Origin: Oscillospiraceae bacterium
GTDB taxonomy: Bacteria > Bacillota > Clostridia > Oscillospirales > Oscillospiraceae
DNA length: 64,000 nt
Assembly (NCBI GenBank): GCA_902775355.1
Contig: CACYLY010000012.1
Location: 1-64,000 of the forward strand
Direction: 5' to 3'
The first letter of the stretch is position 1; each line of letters opens with the position of its first letter. Shown piece by piece: positions 15,862 through 26,105 of this stretch. Under the pieces are notes generated by a model. It had not been told where the DNA came from. It saw only the letters and a list, made by a program, of their open reading frames with translations, and did no database searches. A program made the position numbers and the translations under genes.

Positions 15862-16030
15862 ATCACCTGAGAGGGAAACACACAAATGCCTGGTGGTGTG
15901 TATCGCCGATGCCGCGGCCTCGCTGCGGATAGAGCCTACGGCGCTGCTCATCCTTGAAAGCCAGAAAAACTCTTTTCCTTGGGCGTGGTTCAAATGGCGA
16001 ACCACGCCCAAGACCAGCTTATTTATATTT
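15862..16030 (+). ncRNA. candidate structured small RNA of unknown class
   Basis: An intergenic stretch with a run of local hairpins on the plus strand: ACACAC/GTGTGT (15879-15903), CCGC/GCGG inside a CGCCG...CGGCG stem, GGATaGAGC/GCTCATCC (about 15924-15952), and finally a perfect 14-base stem CTTGGGCGTGGTTC/GAACCACGCCCAAG (15978-16012) followed by AT-rich sequence. An extended -10 promoter lies just upstream. A 23-codon ORF with a weak site (15886-15957) is present and could be a short peptide instead. I compared it by memory with SRP RNA, tmRNA, 6S RNA and common riboswitches and recognise none. Confidence 0.4.
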
Positions 16031-16064
16031 ATTTAAATTTAATTTTGTTATCTTAATTTCCCCC

Positions 16065-16093
16065 TTGCAAAGCTTGTCAATCCATGCTATCAT
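16065..16093 (+). promoter_or_regulatory. promoter of the TlpA-thioredoxin operon
   Basis: TTGCAA (16065-16070), 17-base spacer, TATCAT (16088-16093). Confidence 0.65.
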
Positions 16094-16137
16094 GTTTATA
16101 GACCGCTTGAGAAAATCTTTTGATTGACGAGGTGCGT

Positions 16138-16791
16138 ATGAAAAGCAATACTATGTCCATACTAGTCTTGATTGTTGCCATTCTGGTTTTGATCGGCGGC
16201 TTCAGTCTTTTTCTCTGGATAAGGGATGAAACCGGCGAAGAAGCGCAGGAGAACACGATCGAGGAAGATGAGGAAGAAGAGGAAGAGGAAGAGGAGGAAG
16301 AGGAGACGCCGGAGCCTACGGCCGCTCCTACGCCGGAACCTGAACCTACTCCAAATCCTTATCCTTTGGCAACGGACTTTCTCTTTACTGACCGGAGCGG
16401 AAACGAGTATCGCCTCTCCGATTTCTACGGGAAACCCATTGTGATCAACTTCTTTGCTACCTGGTGCGGCCCCTGCATGAATGAAATGCCCGGTATCAAT
16501 GAGTTATCTCTCCAACACCAGGATCAAGTCAATTTCCTTATCATTAACCTGACGTCATCTGAGAGCATCAGCCCGGAGGAAGTGTTTACTTTTCTCTCGA
16601 ACAACGGGTATAGCTTCCCCCTGTATTTTGACACTTTGGACCAGGGGACGACAGCCTATAACATAGATGCTATTCCTTTGTCGGTCTTCATTAGCGAAGA
16701 CGGCCATGTTGTCGGCACGAATGTCGGCAGTCTGGAGAAGGATCAGATGCAGGAATTGATCGAAAAACTAATCAATGGACAAAGCTTTTGA
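16138..16791 (+). CDS. membrane-anchored TlpA/ResA-like thiol-disulfide oxidoreductase
   Basis: A 217-aa protein. One N-terminal membrane helix (about 6-28) is followed by a highly acidic stretch (a run of Glu residues near 38-55), a Pro/Thr/Glu linker, and a thioredoxin-fold domain outside the membrane (about 75-217). The active site is FFATWCGPCMNEMPG, and a cis-Pro region (DAIPLSVFI) is present. It probably reduces or exchanges disulfides in exported proteins. The ATG at 16138 follows GAGG. The Glu tract is coded by a GAA/GAG repeat. A cytoplasmic thioredoxin gene starts 13 bases downstream. Confidence 0.88.
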   Translation: MKSNTMSILVLIVAILVLIGGFSLFLWIRDETGEEAQENTIEEDEEEEEEEEEEEETPEPTAAPTPEPEPTPNPYPLATDFLFTDRSGNEYRLSDFYGKPIVINFFATWCGPCMNEMPGINELSLQHQDQVNFLIINLTSSESISPEEVFTFLSNNGYSFPLYFDTLDQGTTAYNIDAIPLSVFISEDGHVVGTNVGSLEKDQMQELIEKLINGQSF

Positions 16792-16804
16792 GAGGAGATT
16801 TTAA

Positions 16805-17116
16805 ATGTCTGAAATCATTCTGACCAACGAGAACTTTGACGAAGAGGTCCTGCGCTCGGACAAGCCTGTTCTGGTGGATTTCTGGGCCACCTGGTGCGGC
16901 CCCTGCCGCATGCTTGCTCCCGTGATCGCGCAGATCGCCGAAGAGCAGGAGGGCAAGATCAAGGTCGGCAAGGTGGACGTGGACGAGCAGCCGGAGTTGG
17001 CTTACCGCTTTGGTATCTCCAGCATCCCCACGCTGAAGGTCTTTCGGGACGGACAAGTAGTAAAGTCGTCCGTCGGTGTGATCCCCAAGCCGATGATCGA
17101 AGATCTGCTTCGTTGA
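16805..17116 (+). CDS. trxA: thioredoxin
   Basis: A 103-aa cytoplasmic thioredoxin with the active site [11 protein letters not shown] near residues 28-38 and the cis-Pro loop SSIPTLKVF near 72-80. Length is typical. Second gene of the operon with the TlpA-like protein; it could feed electrons toward the membrane disulfide system or serve general redox roles. Good AGGAG site 8-12 bases before the ATG. Confidence 0.97.
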   Translation: MSEIILTNENFDEEVLRSDKPVLVDFWATWCGPCRMLAPVIAQIAEEQEGKIKVGKVDVDEQPELAYRFGISSIPTLKVFRDGQVVKSSVGVIPKPMIEDLLR

Positions 17117-17124
17117 TTATCTCG

Positions 17125-17160
17125 AAAAAAACTGCCGCGGTTTCACCGCGGCAGTTTTTT
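17125..17160. terminator. bidirectional terminator
   Basis: AAAACTGCCGCGG pairs with CCGCGGCAGTTTT, with A runs and T runs on either side. It separates trxA from the convergent PIG-L gene, whose stop codon overlaps the edge. Confidence 0.85.
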
Positions 17161-17933
17161 CAGTTTTCCGCTTCGGGGAGACAATGCATCTGGGTCTGGC
17201 CCAGGACACGAAAGCCCTCAGCCGCAGTGCTGCAGCAGCGGAGGCCAAAGTCCGCCGACCGCAGCCGAAGATAAAGCCGGATGGCCTTCCCCTCTGCGCT
17301 GCCCGTCGGGAATTGAGAAAGATGGCACCGAAATACTGCGTCCAGTTGCTTTTCCAAAAAGCCCCTGGTATTTACAAAGCGGTTGGCCTTTGCCGTGAAA
17401 TAGAGGGCCAGAGCCCGGATCGGGGCGGACCTGGCGCCGTAAGCCGCCATCAATTCCGGGTAGGGAGCAAAGCAGGCCAGCGTCTTGGCAATTTTGCCCA
17501 CGTTAAGATGATCCCGATGACACTCGCTGGTCACATCCGGGTCCGGCGCAAAAACGACGTCCGGCTGAAAATCCCCGATCACTCCGGCGACGGCGCGCAG
17601 CAGCTCATCCGTCTTGTACAGCGCCCCGTCCGAAAAGTCCAGGAAACGCAGATCTCGTACGCCGAGCATTTCCGCGGAGCGCCGCGCCTCTTCCCGGCGG
17701 ATAGAGACGAGCTCCTCCGGCGTGGTGCCCTTGGGGGCACTTCCCAGACCGTAGCGGCCGTCTGTGCAGATCAGAAAACAGACCTCTTTCCCCTGGGAAC
17801 AGAGCTTTGCCGCTGTGGCGCCGGCGCCGATCTCGATATCGTCCGGATGGGGACCGAGAAAGAGGAAGCGCTGATAGTCTTCCACGCGGGGCAGGGGAGC
17901 GGCAAAGCGCAGAACGAGTCCCGTAATGCTCAT
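17160..17933 (-). CDS. PIG-L/LmbE family deacetylase
   Basis: A 257-aa zinc-dependent N-deacetylase of the LmbE/PIG-L family, which removes acetyl groups from GlcNAc-type sugars or thiol glycosides. The metal motif GPHPDDIEIG lies near residues 26-35 and the second ligand motif SECHRDHLNVG near 144-154. It overlaps the upstream sugar-symporter gene by four bases, so the two form one transcript. This suggests uptake and deacetylation of an N-acetylated glycoside. In Clostridia the family also includes bacillithiol enzymes, but no bshA/bshC is near. Confidence 0.88.
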   Translation of the reverse strand: MSITGLVLRFAAPLPRVEDYQRFLFLGPHPDDIEIGAGATAAKLCSQGKEVCFLICTDGRYGLGSAPKGTTPEELVSIRREEARRSAEMLGVRDLRFLDFSDGALYKTDELLRAVAGVIGDFQPDVVFAPDPDVTSECHRDHLNVGKIAKTLACFAPYPELMAAYGARSAPIRALALYFTAKANRFVNTRGFLEKQLDAVFRCHLSQFPTGSAEGKAIRLYLRLRSADFGLRCCSTAAEGFRVLGQTQMHCLPEAEN

Positions 17934-19432
17934 AGGGTCTCCTGTTTTCTGTTCTCCAATTCCTTGCAGATCCGCTCATATTCAGGCTCATCCAGCGTAT
18001 AGTGCTTCTTGTAGAGCAGGTAAGAGATCAGCATCAGCAGGAAGGGGAGGACGGTCATGACCATCAGCAAGCCGCCGCTCTGGCCGGGCTGTACATCCTT
18101 CAGCAGCACGGCGATCTGCTGGTTCTTGGCCGCCTCGGTAATCAGCTGTTCGTTGGCCTGGGTCTCCAGCTCGGCAATGCCGTTGGTGAAGCGCAGGGTG
18201 TCGAAAATCATATAGGCGAGATAGGCGATGGCCACATTCAGAGCCGAGGCGAGCTTCGTGATGAAGGGGCGCAGGGAAGTAATGATGCCCTCGTCACGGG
18301 TGCCGCGCTTGAGCTCGTTGTATTCCACGGTATTCATGACGGAGATCATCATGATCAGGTAGAAGCCGTACTGGCCGAAGTTTGCGAACATATAGCCTAG
18401 AGTGACCAGAAGGAATTTCAGGTCATAGGCGCCGAGGGGGACCGCGCCTTTTTCGACGAACAGGAAGGCGACCAGCATCATGGCATAACCAAAGACGCCC
18501 ACCAGCATCATGATATCCATAAAGCGCTTGCGGTGCAGGCGTCGGGAGATCATGGGATAAAAGATCATCAAGAAGCCAGTGACCGCCATGCCAACGATCT
18601 GGAACAGGGAGAAGAAGCCGCCCTCGTAGCCGAACTCCATGTAGATGTAGTTCTGCCCCACGCCGGAGAGAACCACGCCGTTGCCCACCTGCTGGATCAG
18701 CAGGATCAGGGAGATCCACAGCAGCTGATCGTTGCCGGAAATGGTGCTCCAGATTTTCTTGAAGCTCACGGGAGGAACCGGCTCCTGATTGCAGTCCCGC
18801 TGCTCCTTGACGCCGAAGACCGTAAAGGCCAGGAAAGCCGGAGCCAGGATGGCGATCACCAGAGCAATGACGCCGTAAGCCGTGATGGCATTGCCGCCAA
18901 TGGCGTGCTCGCCGTTGGTGAGCATGGGGATCAGGACCGAGGCCGTCAGGCCGCCGATGCCGGCGAAGAGAGTGGCCCGGGCGGTAAATTTGTTGCGGGT
19001 GTCTGCGTCCGAACTCAAGGCGGGCACCATGCCCCAATAGGAGATATCATGCATGGTGTAGGTAATGCTGTACAGGAAGTACATGATGCCGAAGAAGACC
19101 ACGAAGGCCCAGCCGGTCAGCTTCACATTGAAGGTCAGGTAAATGACCACGGAAGTGGTGAGGATGCCGATGACCAGCCAGGGCTTGAATTTGCCCCATT
19201 TGCTGCGGGTGCGCTCGATGATATTGCCCATGATGGGGTCGTTCAGCGCGTCAAAAACACGGGCGGCGATCATGATCGCCGTGATCGCGCCCAGCTGCGC
19301 CGCGTCCAGCTTCTTTGTATAGAGAACAAAAGCCAGCAGATAGCTCGTGACCAGATTGTAGACCATATCGCGGCCTACGGTGCCCAGGGGGAAGAACCAG
19401 AGATTCTTTTTTGTTATAGCTTTTTCGTTCAT
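17930..19432 (-). CDS. GPH-family sugar:cation symporter (MFS, MelB-like)
   Basis: A 500-aa membrane protein with about 12 helices. It carries the glycoside-pentoside-hexuronide family signatures FDALNDPIMGNIIERT and KFKPWLV near residues 55-80. Such carriers import glycosides with sodium or protons. The ATG at 19432 follows GGGAG; an upstream extension of the frame passes through non-coding promoter sequence and is not used. First gene of the unit with the PIG-L deacetylase. Substrate unknown; an N-acetylated sugar is an inference from the partner gene. Confidence 0.9.
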   Translation of the reverse strand: MNEKAITKKNLWFFPLGTVGRDMVYNLVTSYLLAFVLYTKKLDAAQLGAITAIMIAARVFDALNDPIMGNIIERTRSKWGKFKPWLVIGILTTSVVIYLTFNVKLTGWAFVVFFGIMYFLYSITYTMHDISYWGMVPALSSDADTRNKFTARATLFAGIGGLTASVLIPMLTNGEHAIGGNAITAYGVIALVIAILAPAFLAFTVFGVKEQRDCNQEPVPPVSFKKIWSTISGNDQLLWISLILLIQQVGNGVVLSGVGQNYIYMEFGYEGGFFSLFQIVGMAVTGFLMIFYPMISRRLHRKRFMDIMMLVGVFGYAMMLVAFLFVEKGAVPLGAYDLKFLLVTLGYMFANFGQYGFYLIMMISVMNTVEYNELKRGTRDEGIITSLRPFITKLASALNVAIAYLAYMIFDTLRFTNGIAELETQANEQLITEAAKNQQIAVLLKDVQPGQSGGLLMVMTVLPFLLMLISYLLYKKHYTLDEPEYERICKELENRKQETL

Positions 19433-19451
19433 GTTATCATCTCCCGCGAAT

Positions 19452-19480
19452 ATATTAGCACCTGTTTGTCGCTCAGGCAA
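19452..19480 (-). promoter_or_regulatory. promoter of the symporter-deacetylase operon
   Basis: TTGCCT (19475-19480), 17-base spacer, TAATAT (19452-19457) on the minus strand. Confidence 0.5.
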
Positions 19481-19598
19481 GCGGAAAGAAGAAAAGATTC
19501 TGCGCATTTTTGTAGGATTCAGCAGGACGAAAGGGGAGAGGCCCGGCTGTTTTTGGGTATTCTGCGCTCTTGACGCAGAAAATGCTCGGGTATAAACT

Positions 19599-19627
19599 TT
19601 GACTTGGCAAAGCGGGAGCTTTGTACT
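19599..19627 (+). promoter_or_regulatory. promoter of glnN
   Basis: TTGACT (19599-19604), 17-base spacer, TGTACT (19622-19627). An alternative is TTGACG near 19570 with TATAAA at 15-base spacing. Confidence 0.45.
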
Positions 19628-19652
19628 TTTATTTTGAAAAGAGGTTGGACCG

Positions 19653-21743
<2,091 letters not shown>

Positions 21744-21755
21744 ACGAAATTGCAT

Positions 21756-21795
21756 AAAAAGATCACGGTACAGCGCTTGTACCGTGATCTTTTTT
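21756..21795. terminator. bidirectional terminator after glnN
   Basis: AAAAAGATCACGGTAC pairs with GTACCGTGATCTTTTTT around AGCGCTT. Confidence 0.9.
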
Positions 21796-22399
21796 ACTGC
21801 TGCGGGTCTGGGATCTCCAGGATCCGATAGCCGCAGGCGTTGATGATGGTGGTCTCTCCATATTGGAGATCGCCTTTGGGCCGCATTTTATAGCTTGGGT
21901 GGACGTGGCCGTGGATCAGATAGCGGGGCTTCAGCTTGTCCATCAGCTCCAGGAAAAAGTCGAAGCCGCGGTGGACCCGATCGTCCAAGTCGCCCAAGCC
22001 TCTGGCGGGTGCGTGCGTCAGGAGGATGTCCACGCCCTTCGCTTTTCGGATCTTCCACCAGAGCTTTCGATACCGGCGGCGGAGCTGCCTCTCCGTGTAC
22101 TGATGGGGTCCGCCGTTGTAGAGCGGGCAACCGCCCAGGCCCAGGATCCGCAGCCCTTTGACGCATACCAGATCCCCGTCCACGCAGTCGCAGCCCTCCG
22201 GCGGAAAGCGTTCATAAAAACCGTCATGATTGCCGTGGACGTAGAGGACCGGCGCATGGCCCATCGTGACCAGAAAGCTCAGATAGTCCGACTTCAGATC
22301 GCCGGCGGACAGAATCAGGTCGATCCCGTCCAGACGCCCGGGCCGGTAATACTCCCAAAACAAGGGACTTTCTTCATCGGAGACCAACAGCAGTTTCAT
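21794..22399 (-). CDS. metallophosphoesterase
   Basis: A 201-aa calcineurin-like phosphoesterase. Metal motifs can be seen in order: a degenerate first motif near SDEES, ILSAGDLKSDYLSF (GD), VHGNHDGFYE (GNHD), LTHAPARG and IHGHVHPSYK (GHxH). The usual DxH at the start is replaced by SDEE, so the first metal site is unusual. Probably a dinuclear-metal phosphodiesterase or phosphatase, cytoplasmic. The ATG at 22399 follows AAAGGAA by 8 bases. It follows the BMP-domain gene with no gap, so it is co-transcribed. Confidence 0.88.
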   Translation of the reverse strand: MKLLLVSDEESPLFWEYYRPGRLDGIDLILSAGDLKSDYLSFLVTMGHAPVLYVHGNHDGFYERFPPEGCDCVDGDLVCVKGLRILGLGGCPLYNGGPHQYTERQLRRRYRKLWWKIRKAKGVDILLTHAPARGLGDLDDRVHRGFDFFLELMDKLKPRYLIHGHVHPSYKMRPKGDLQYGETTIINACGYRILEIPDPQQ

Positions 22400-22401
22400 G
22401 G

Positions 22402-24348
22402 TCACGGTTCCTTTTCCACCACATTTTCCGGACGGATGGCGAGAACCTGGGAGGTCTCCACCGCCTCGGGCTTCAATTCCTGGATCTCGGGGATATGGCC
22501 CTCCACGTTCTCACAGAGCCAGTCCATGCGCATGATCTCGGCAGGACTCAGCCCGCTGCTGCCGTCGCAGCGCAGCACGCCCTCCTGATCCCGGATCCGG
22601 CAGCGGAAGGGCTCAAACCAGCCTTCCCGCAGGTCTCGGCAAAGATGCTCGGCAAGCCTTCGCAGCCCCTCGGGCAGGCTGGGGGAGAACTGCACGTCGA
22701 TAAGGCCGCCGTTCATACCCCACCAATAGTTGATGGCCTGCTCGCTCTGGGACTTCGCCAGAGCGTCGTAGCTGCCGTTAAACACGCTTTTGACCACCTG
22801 AACGTAGAAGCGGCCCCAATCCCAGCGCGGCGTTGCCAGAGGCATCAGCGCGCCGTCCTCCTGCAGAAGATTGGTTCCGAAATCCAGGGCCCAGCTGGAC
22901 TGTTTGGGGTCTGTGGCATCCCGGTTGGAAATCACCGAAATGCCCCGCTCCCGAAAGATGGATATGGGATCGTCCGTCTCCGAGGACCAGAGAAGCTCGA
23001 TCCGCGCCCTGGGGTTGGTCATTTGGGCGCCCAGGGCAAAAGCGTTGATATCCGCGGGAACGCCCACGATCGGGTAGTTTGCGATATAGCCGATGCGATC
23101 CTTTTTTGCCATGGCGCCGGCAATGGCGCCGGTGATGAACTTGGCCTCATAGCTGCGGCTGTAATAGGTCCGCAGCCCCATATAGGGTTTGGATAAGGCG
23201 CAGTTGAGGACTCGAATCTTCGGATTCATGGCGGCGATTTTCCGGCAGGCGCCGATCATCTGGGGCGTTGTGGCAAAGATCAGGTCCGATCCGTCTGCCA
23301 CGGCATTTTCCATGGCCTGAAGATAATCGTGCTTCAGTGCCCAGTATTTTTTGATGCCGATCTTGCTGCCAAGTTCCTGGCGCAGGGCCGTTTCGCCCTG
23401 GATATGAGAGCGTGTCCAGGCGCTGACTTCCGGATCGTTGCCGTAGACAAAGGCGATCTGCAGATGGTCCGGCCGGGTGATGCCTTTGACCAGGCTGAAA
23501 ATGCCCTGGTCCGCCTCTTCCGGGGCGGTGCTCAGCGCAATGGAGCGGGGGAGAGCGGGGCTTTTTACATCCTTCCAGAGGCCTTCCAGAGCCTTTGTCA
23601 TCTCCTCGGAACTCATGGCGCGCAGTTCGGCAAAGGAAAAGACCTGCAGGCAGGCCAGCAGCGCGTCACTGACGGTACCGGAGAGCTGATTGCCGCCCAA
23701 TTTGGAATAGAACGTCTGAAAACGGGTCAAGACCGCAAGGAAGGCGCGTTTTTCCTCCGTCGTCCACACATGGTCTTCCGCAAAGCCCATGGATTTCTGC
23801 AGCTTTTCATAACTGCCGAACTGGGAGAAGCGGATTTGATACAGGCTGCAGCGGGGATAGAAATGCAGGAATTCATAATAGAGACGGATATCCGGATCAT
23901 CGCTGTACAGGGGCAGGATCCTTGTCACGAAGCCGGGAATGGTAGGCGCGTCGTAGCTTTTTAAGACGCTGACGCGCTTATTGCCCTCGGTGACATAAAA
24001 GCGGCCCAGATACTCGCAGCAGCGGATCGGGTCCCGGATCCCCTCGTCTCCCAGATGGGCCTCGCAGAGAGCGATCCATTTGAATCCGAATTCCGATTCC
24101 GGCCCCAGCAAAGGCATGAAGTTGCCTGCGAAAGCGGCGCGACGACCGGCGGATACAGTACCGACGATCAAGTCGGAGGGGATATCCACAAGACCAAGCT
24201 CCATCCGGCCGGCGGATTGGTTTTCGTTCAGCAGCTCGTCCAGTACCTGAGGATAGGGGTAGCTTCCGCGATTCAAAGCGGCTTTATAATACTTTTGTCC
24301 GAGCTTGTAGGCAGCGTTATACTGAGCAACAGCTTCCTGACGACTCAT
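22402..24348 (-). CDS. cytoplasmic ParB-like / BMP (Med-type) fusion protein
   Basis: A 648-aa protein. The N-terminal third includes a ParB/Srx-like element with FYVTEGNKRVSVLK at about 117-130. Residues about 295-560 are a BMP-family periplasmic-binding-like domain (IAFVYGNDP, ...FITGAIAGAMAKKDRIGYI, ...DINAFALGAQM), as in Med/PnrA nucleoside-binding lipoproteins. There is no signal peptide and no lipobox Cys, so it should be cytoplasmic, unlike normal BMP lipoproteins. The ATG at 24348 follows a strong GGAGG. A sensor of a small ligand (nucleoside-like) coupled to a nucleotide-binding module is plausible, but this is inference. Co-transcribed with a metallophosphoesterase. Confidence 0.75.
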   Translation of the reverse strand: MSRQEAVAQYNAAYKLGQKYYKAALNRGSYPYPQVLDELLNENQSAGRMELGLVDIPSDLIVGTVSAGRRAAFAGNFMPLLGPESEFGFKWIALCEAHLGDEGIRDPIRCCEYLGRFYVTEGNKRVSVLKSYDAPTIPGFVTRILPLYSDDPDIRLYYEFLHFYPRCSLYQIRFSQFGSYEKLQKSMGFAEDHVWTTEEKRAFLAVLTRFQTFYSKLGGNQLSGTVSDALLACLQVFSFAELRAMSSEEMTKALEGLWKDVKSPALPRSIALSTAPEEADQGIFSLVKGITRPDHLQIAFVYGNDPEVSAWTRSHIQGETALRQELGSKIGIKKYWALKHDYLQAMENAVADGSDLIFATTPQMIGACRKIAAMNPKIRVLNCALSKPYMGLRTYYSRSYEAKFITGAIAGAMAKKDRIGYIANYPIVGVPADINAFALGAQMTNPRARIELLWSSETDDPISIFRERGISVISNRDATDPKQSSWALDFGTNLLQEDGALMPLATPRWDWGRFYVQVVKSVFNGSYDALAKSQSEQAINYWWGMNGGLIDVQFSPSLPEGLRRLAEHLCRDLREGWFEPFRCRIRDQEGVLRCDGSSGLSPAEIMRMDWLCENVEGHIPEIQELKPEAVETSQVLAIRPENVVEKEP

Positions 24349-24429
24349 AGTGTTTTCCTCCAAGGAATTTCAGGTTTGCCACATTTTATCCGTTCATGAA
24401 AAAAATGCAATGGCAAAACTGCACAAAAA

Positions 24430-25071
24430 TCAGCGTATACGCTTCAGCATCAGCACATTGCTCACCAGATAAGCGCTGTGTTTGCGTATATACTCATCAT
24501 ATTCCTGCCGTTTGATATAGTATTCTCTGCCCCAGGAGGAGATCCGCAGCCACTGCTCATCACAGCCGGTGGCCGTGATGTAGTGCGCTTTTGCGGAGCT
24601 GGCGGGGAAAAAGCTGCCGTCGGCCTTTTTGGCATAAAAGGTCAAACGATGCTTGCGCCAGACGGCTGGGAAATTGGGACCGACGGAAAAGACCACCGGC
24701 AGATCCTGATCCAGCAGTTCCTCCACCCGGTTCCAGAATTTTTTGCCGGAGACGGCCCAGAAAGCCCGATAGGGGAGCTCGTATTTCCGCAGCAGGCGAT
24801 TCATCCCCACCGCCAGCAGCAGCCCGTTGATGCCGAAGGGCTTCACCAGCGGCAGATAGACACGGCTCATTTTCTCCAGCTCCCGGTTATACTCTTCCAG
24901 CGAGATCGGCCGGTCCTGACGGCCTGTCAGATACAGGATCGTATCCAGCACCGCAACGGGACCGCATCCGCAGGTCTGCAGCGTTTTACTGTCCGACCAC
25001 ATCTGATTGCCGCCGTAGGAGAGCTTTCCGTTCCGCTCGATCTTCACATAGTCCTTCCGCAGACTCTTCAT
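24430..25071 (-). CDS. C39-like papain-fold peptidase domain protein
   Basis: A 213-aa protein that resembles the peptidase C39-like family. A Cys in CGCGPVAVLDTILYL (near residue 34) fits the nucleophile helix, and a late AHYITATGCD supplies the His, with ISSWG after it. It has no signal peptide or membrane segment, so it appears cytoplasmic. Substrate unknown; it could be a protease or a transglutaminase-like enzyme. Transcribed divergently from the MoxR-VWA pair, with which it shares a short promoter region. Confidence 0.7.
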   Translation of the reverse strand: MKSLRKDYVKIERNGKLSYGGNQMWSDSKTLQTCGCGPVAVLDTILYLTGRQDRPISLEEYNRELEKMSRVYLPLVKPFGINGLLLAVGMNRLLRKYELPYRAFWAVSGKKFWNRVEELLDQDLPVVFSVGPNFPAVWRKHRLTFYAKKADGSFFPASSAKAHYITATGCDEQWLRISSWGREYYIKRQEYDEYIRKHSAYLVSNVLMLKRIR

Positions 25072-25092
25072 AGGCTCATCTCCCTCAACGGC

Positions 25093-25121
25093 AGTATACT
25101 TTATTTTTTTTCATCTTGCAA
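25093..25121 (-). promoter_or_regulatory. promoter of the C39-like gene
   Basis: TTGCAA (25116-25121), 17-base spacer, TATACT (25093-25098) on the minus strand. Confidence 0.65.
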
Positions 25122-25129
25122 TCCCGGTG

Positions 25130-25158
25130 TGGAAAAGAAGGGAAGACTGTGCTATACT
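25130..25158 (+). promoter_or_regulatory. promoter of the MoxR-VWA operon
   Basis: TGGAAA (25130-25135), 17-base spacer, TATACT (25153-25158). Confidence 0.5.
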
Positions 25159-25187
25159 GGATCCCAGAAAAAGAGAGGTGTTGCTCA

Positions 25188-26105
25188 ATGCTCGATTTTT
25201 TGCTAAATGAAGGGATCAACGCGTCGATCCTGAAACGGATCCGGGATTTCCGGGAGCAGTATCCGGTCTCGGAGGAGATGCGGCACAGAGTGCCTCAGCC
25301 CCGTTTTCATTACTACGGAAAGGAGATCTGGGAACAGGCGCTGACCGCGCTGCTGGCAGGGGAGAACCTGCTGCTGGTCGGCCCCAAGGCTACGGGGAAA
25401 AACGTGCTGGCTGAGAATCTGACCGCCGTATTCGCCCGACCGGCCTGGGACATTTCCTTCTACCTGAATACGGACGCCGCTTCCCTGATCGGAACGGATA
25501 CCTTTAAAAACGGGGAAGTGCAGTTTCGCCGCGGCCCCATTACCCAGTGCGCCCAGGAAGGCGGATTCGGCGTTCTGGACGAGATCAACATGGCGAAGAA
25601 CGAGTCTTTGGCCGTGCTGCACGCTACGCTGGACTTTCGCCGGATCATCGACGTGCCGGGCTATGACCGTATCACGCTGGCGCCCAGCACCCGTTTCCTG
25701 GCCACCATGAACTACGGCTATGCCGGCACCCGGGAGCTGAATGAGGCGCTGGCCTCCCGTTTCATGGTGCTGAACATGCCCATCATCGGGGAAGAAGACC
25801 TGCAGAAGCTGCTGCTCAGCCAGTTTCCTCATCTGCGCAGCGAGTACGCGCAGCAGCTGTCCCGGCTGTTCCAGGATATCCGCAAAAAGTGCGACAGCTC
25901 GGAGATCTCCACCAAGGCTCTGGATCTGCGCGGTCTGCTCAGCGCCGTGAGTCTTGTGGAAAACGGGCTGAATCTGGGCCAGGCGTTGGAGATGGGCATG
26001 ATCAACAAGTCCTTCGATCCCTTCGAGCGGCAGTTGGTCCAGGATCTGATCTCCGCCCGGATCCGGGGAGACTTAGCAGCGCAAGATCTCTTCGAAGAGA
26101 AATGA
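25188..26105 (+). CDS. MoxR-family AAA+ ATPase
   Basis: A 305-aa AAA+ ATPase of the MoxR/NorQ/GvpN group. The Walker A is GPKATGKN (residues 65-72) and Walker B is GVLDEINMA. The residue after the Walker A lysine is Asn instead of the usual Ser/Thr. The ATG at 25188 follows AGAGAGG. It overlaps the VWA gene by four bases. MoxR ATPases work with VWA-domain partners to assemble or activate metalloenzymes and other complexes. The client is not evident here. Confidence 0.9.
   Translation: MLDFLLNEGINASILKRIRDFREQYPVSEEMRHRVPQPRFHYYGKEIWEQALTALLAGENLLLVGPKATGKNVLAENLTAVFARPAWDISFYLNTDAASLIGTDTFKNGEVQFRRGPITQCAQEGGFGVLDEINMAKNESLAVLHATLDFRRIIDVPGYDRITLAPSTRFLATMNYGYAGTRELNEALASRFMVLNMPIIGEEDLQKLLLSQFPHLRSEYAQQLSRLFQDIRKKCDSSEISTKALDLRGLLSAVSLVENGLNLGQALEMGMINKSFDPFERQLVQDLISARIRGDLAAQDLFEEK

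Noticed and set aside
15817..16011. Minus-strand 64-codon ORF in the region of the candidate ncRNA
   Set aside because: No ribosome site at the start and it runs through the perfect terminal hairpin; kept as non-coding.
15862..16030. SRP RNA, tmRNA or 6S RNA
   Set aside because: The conserved cores of these RNAs (for example the GGAAGCAGCC region of SRP RNA or the tRNA-like end of tmRNA) are missing.
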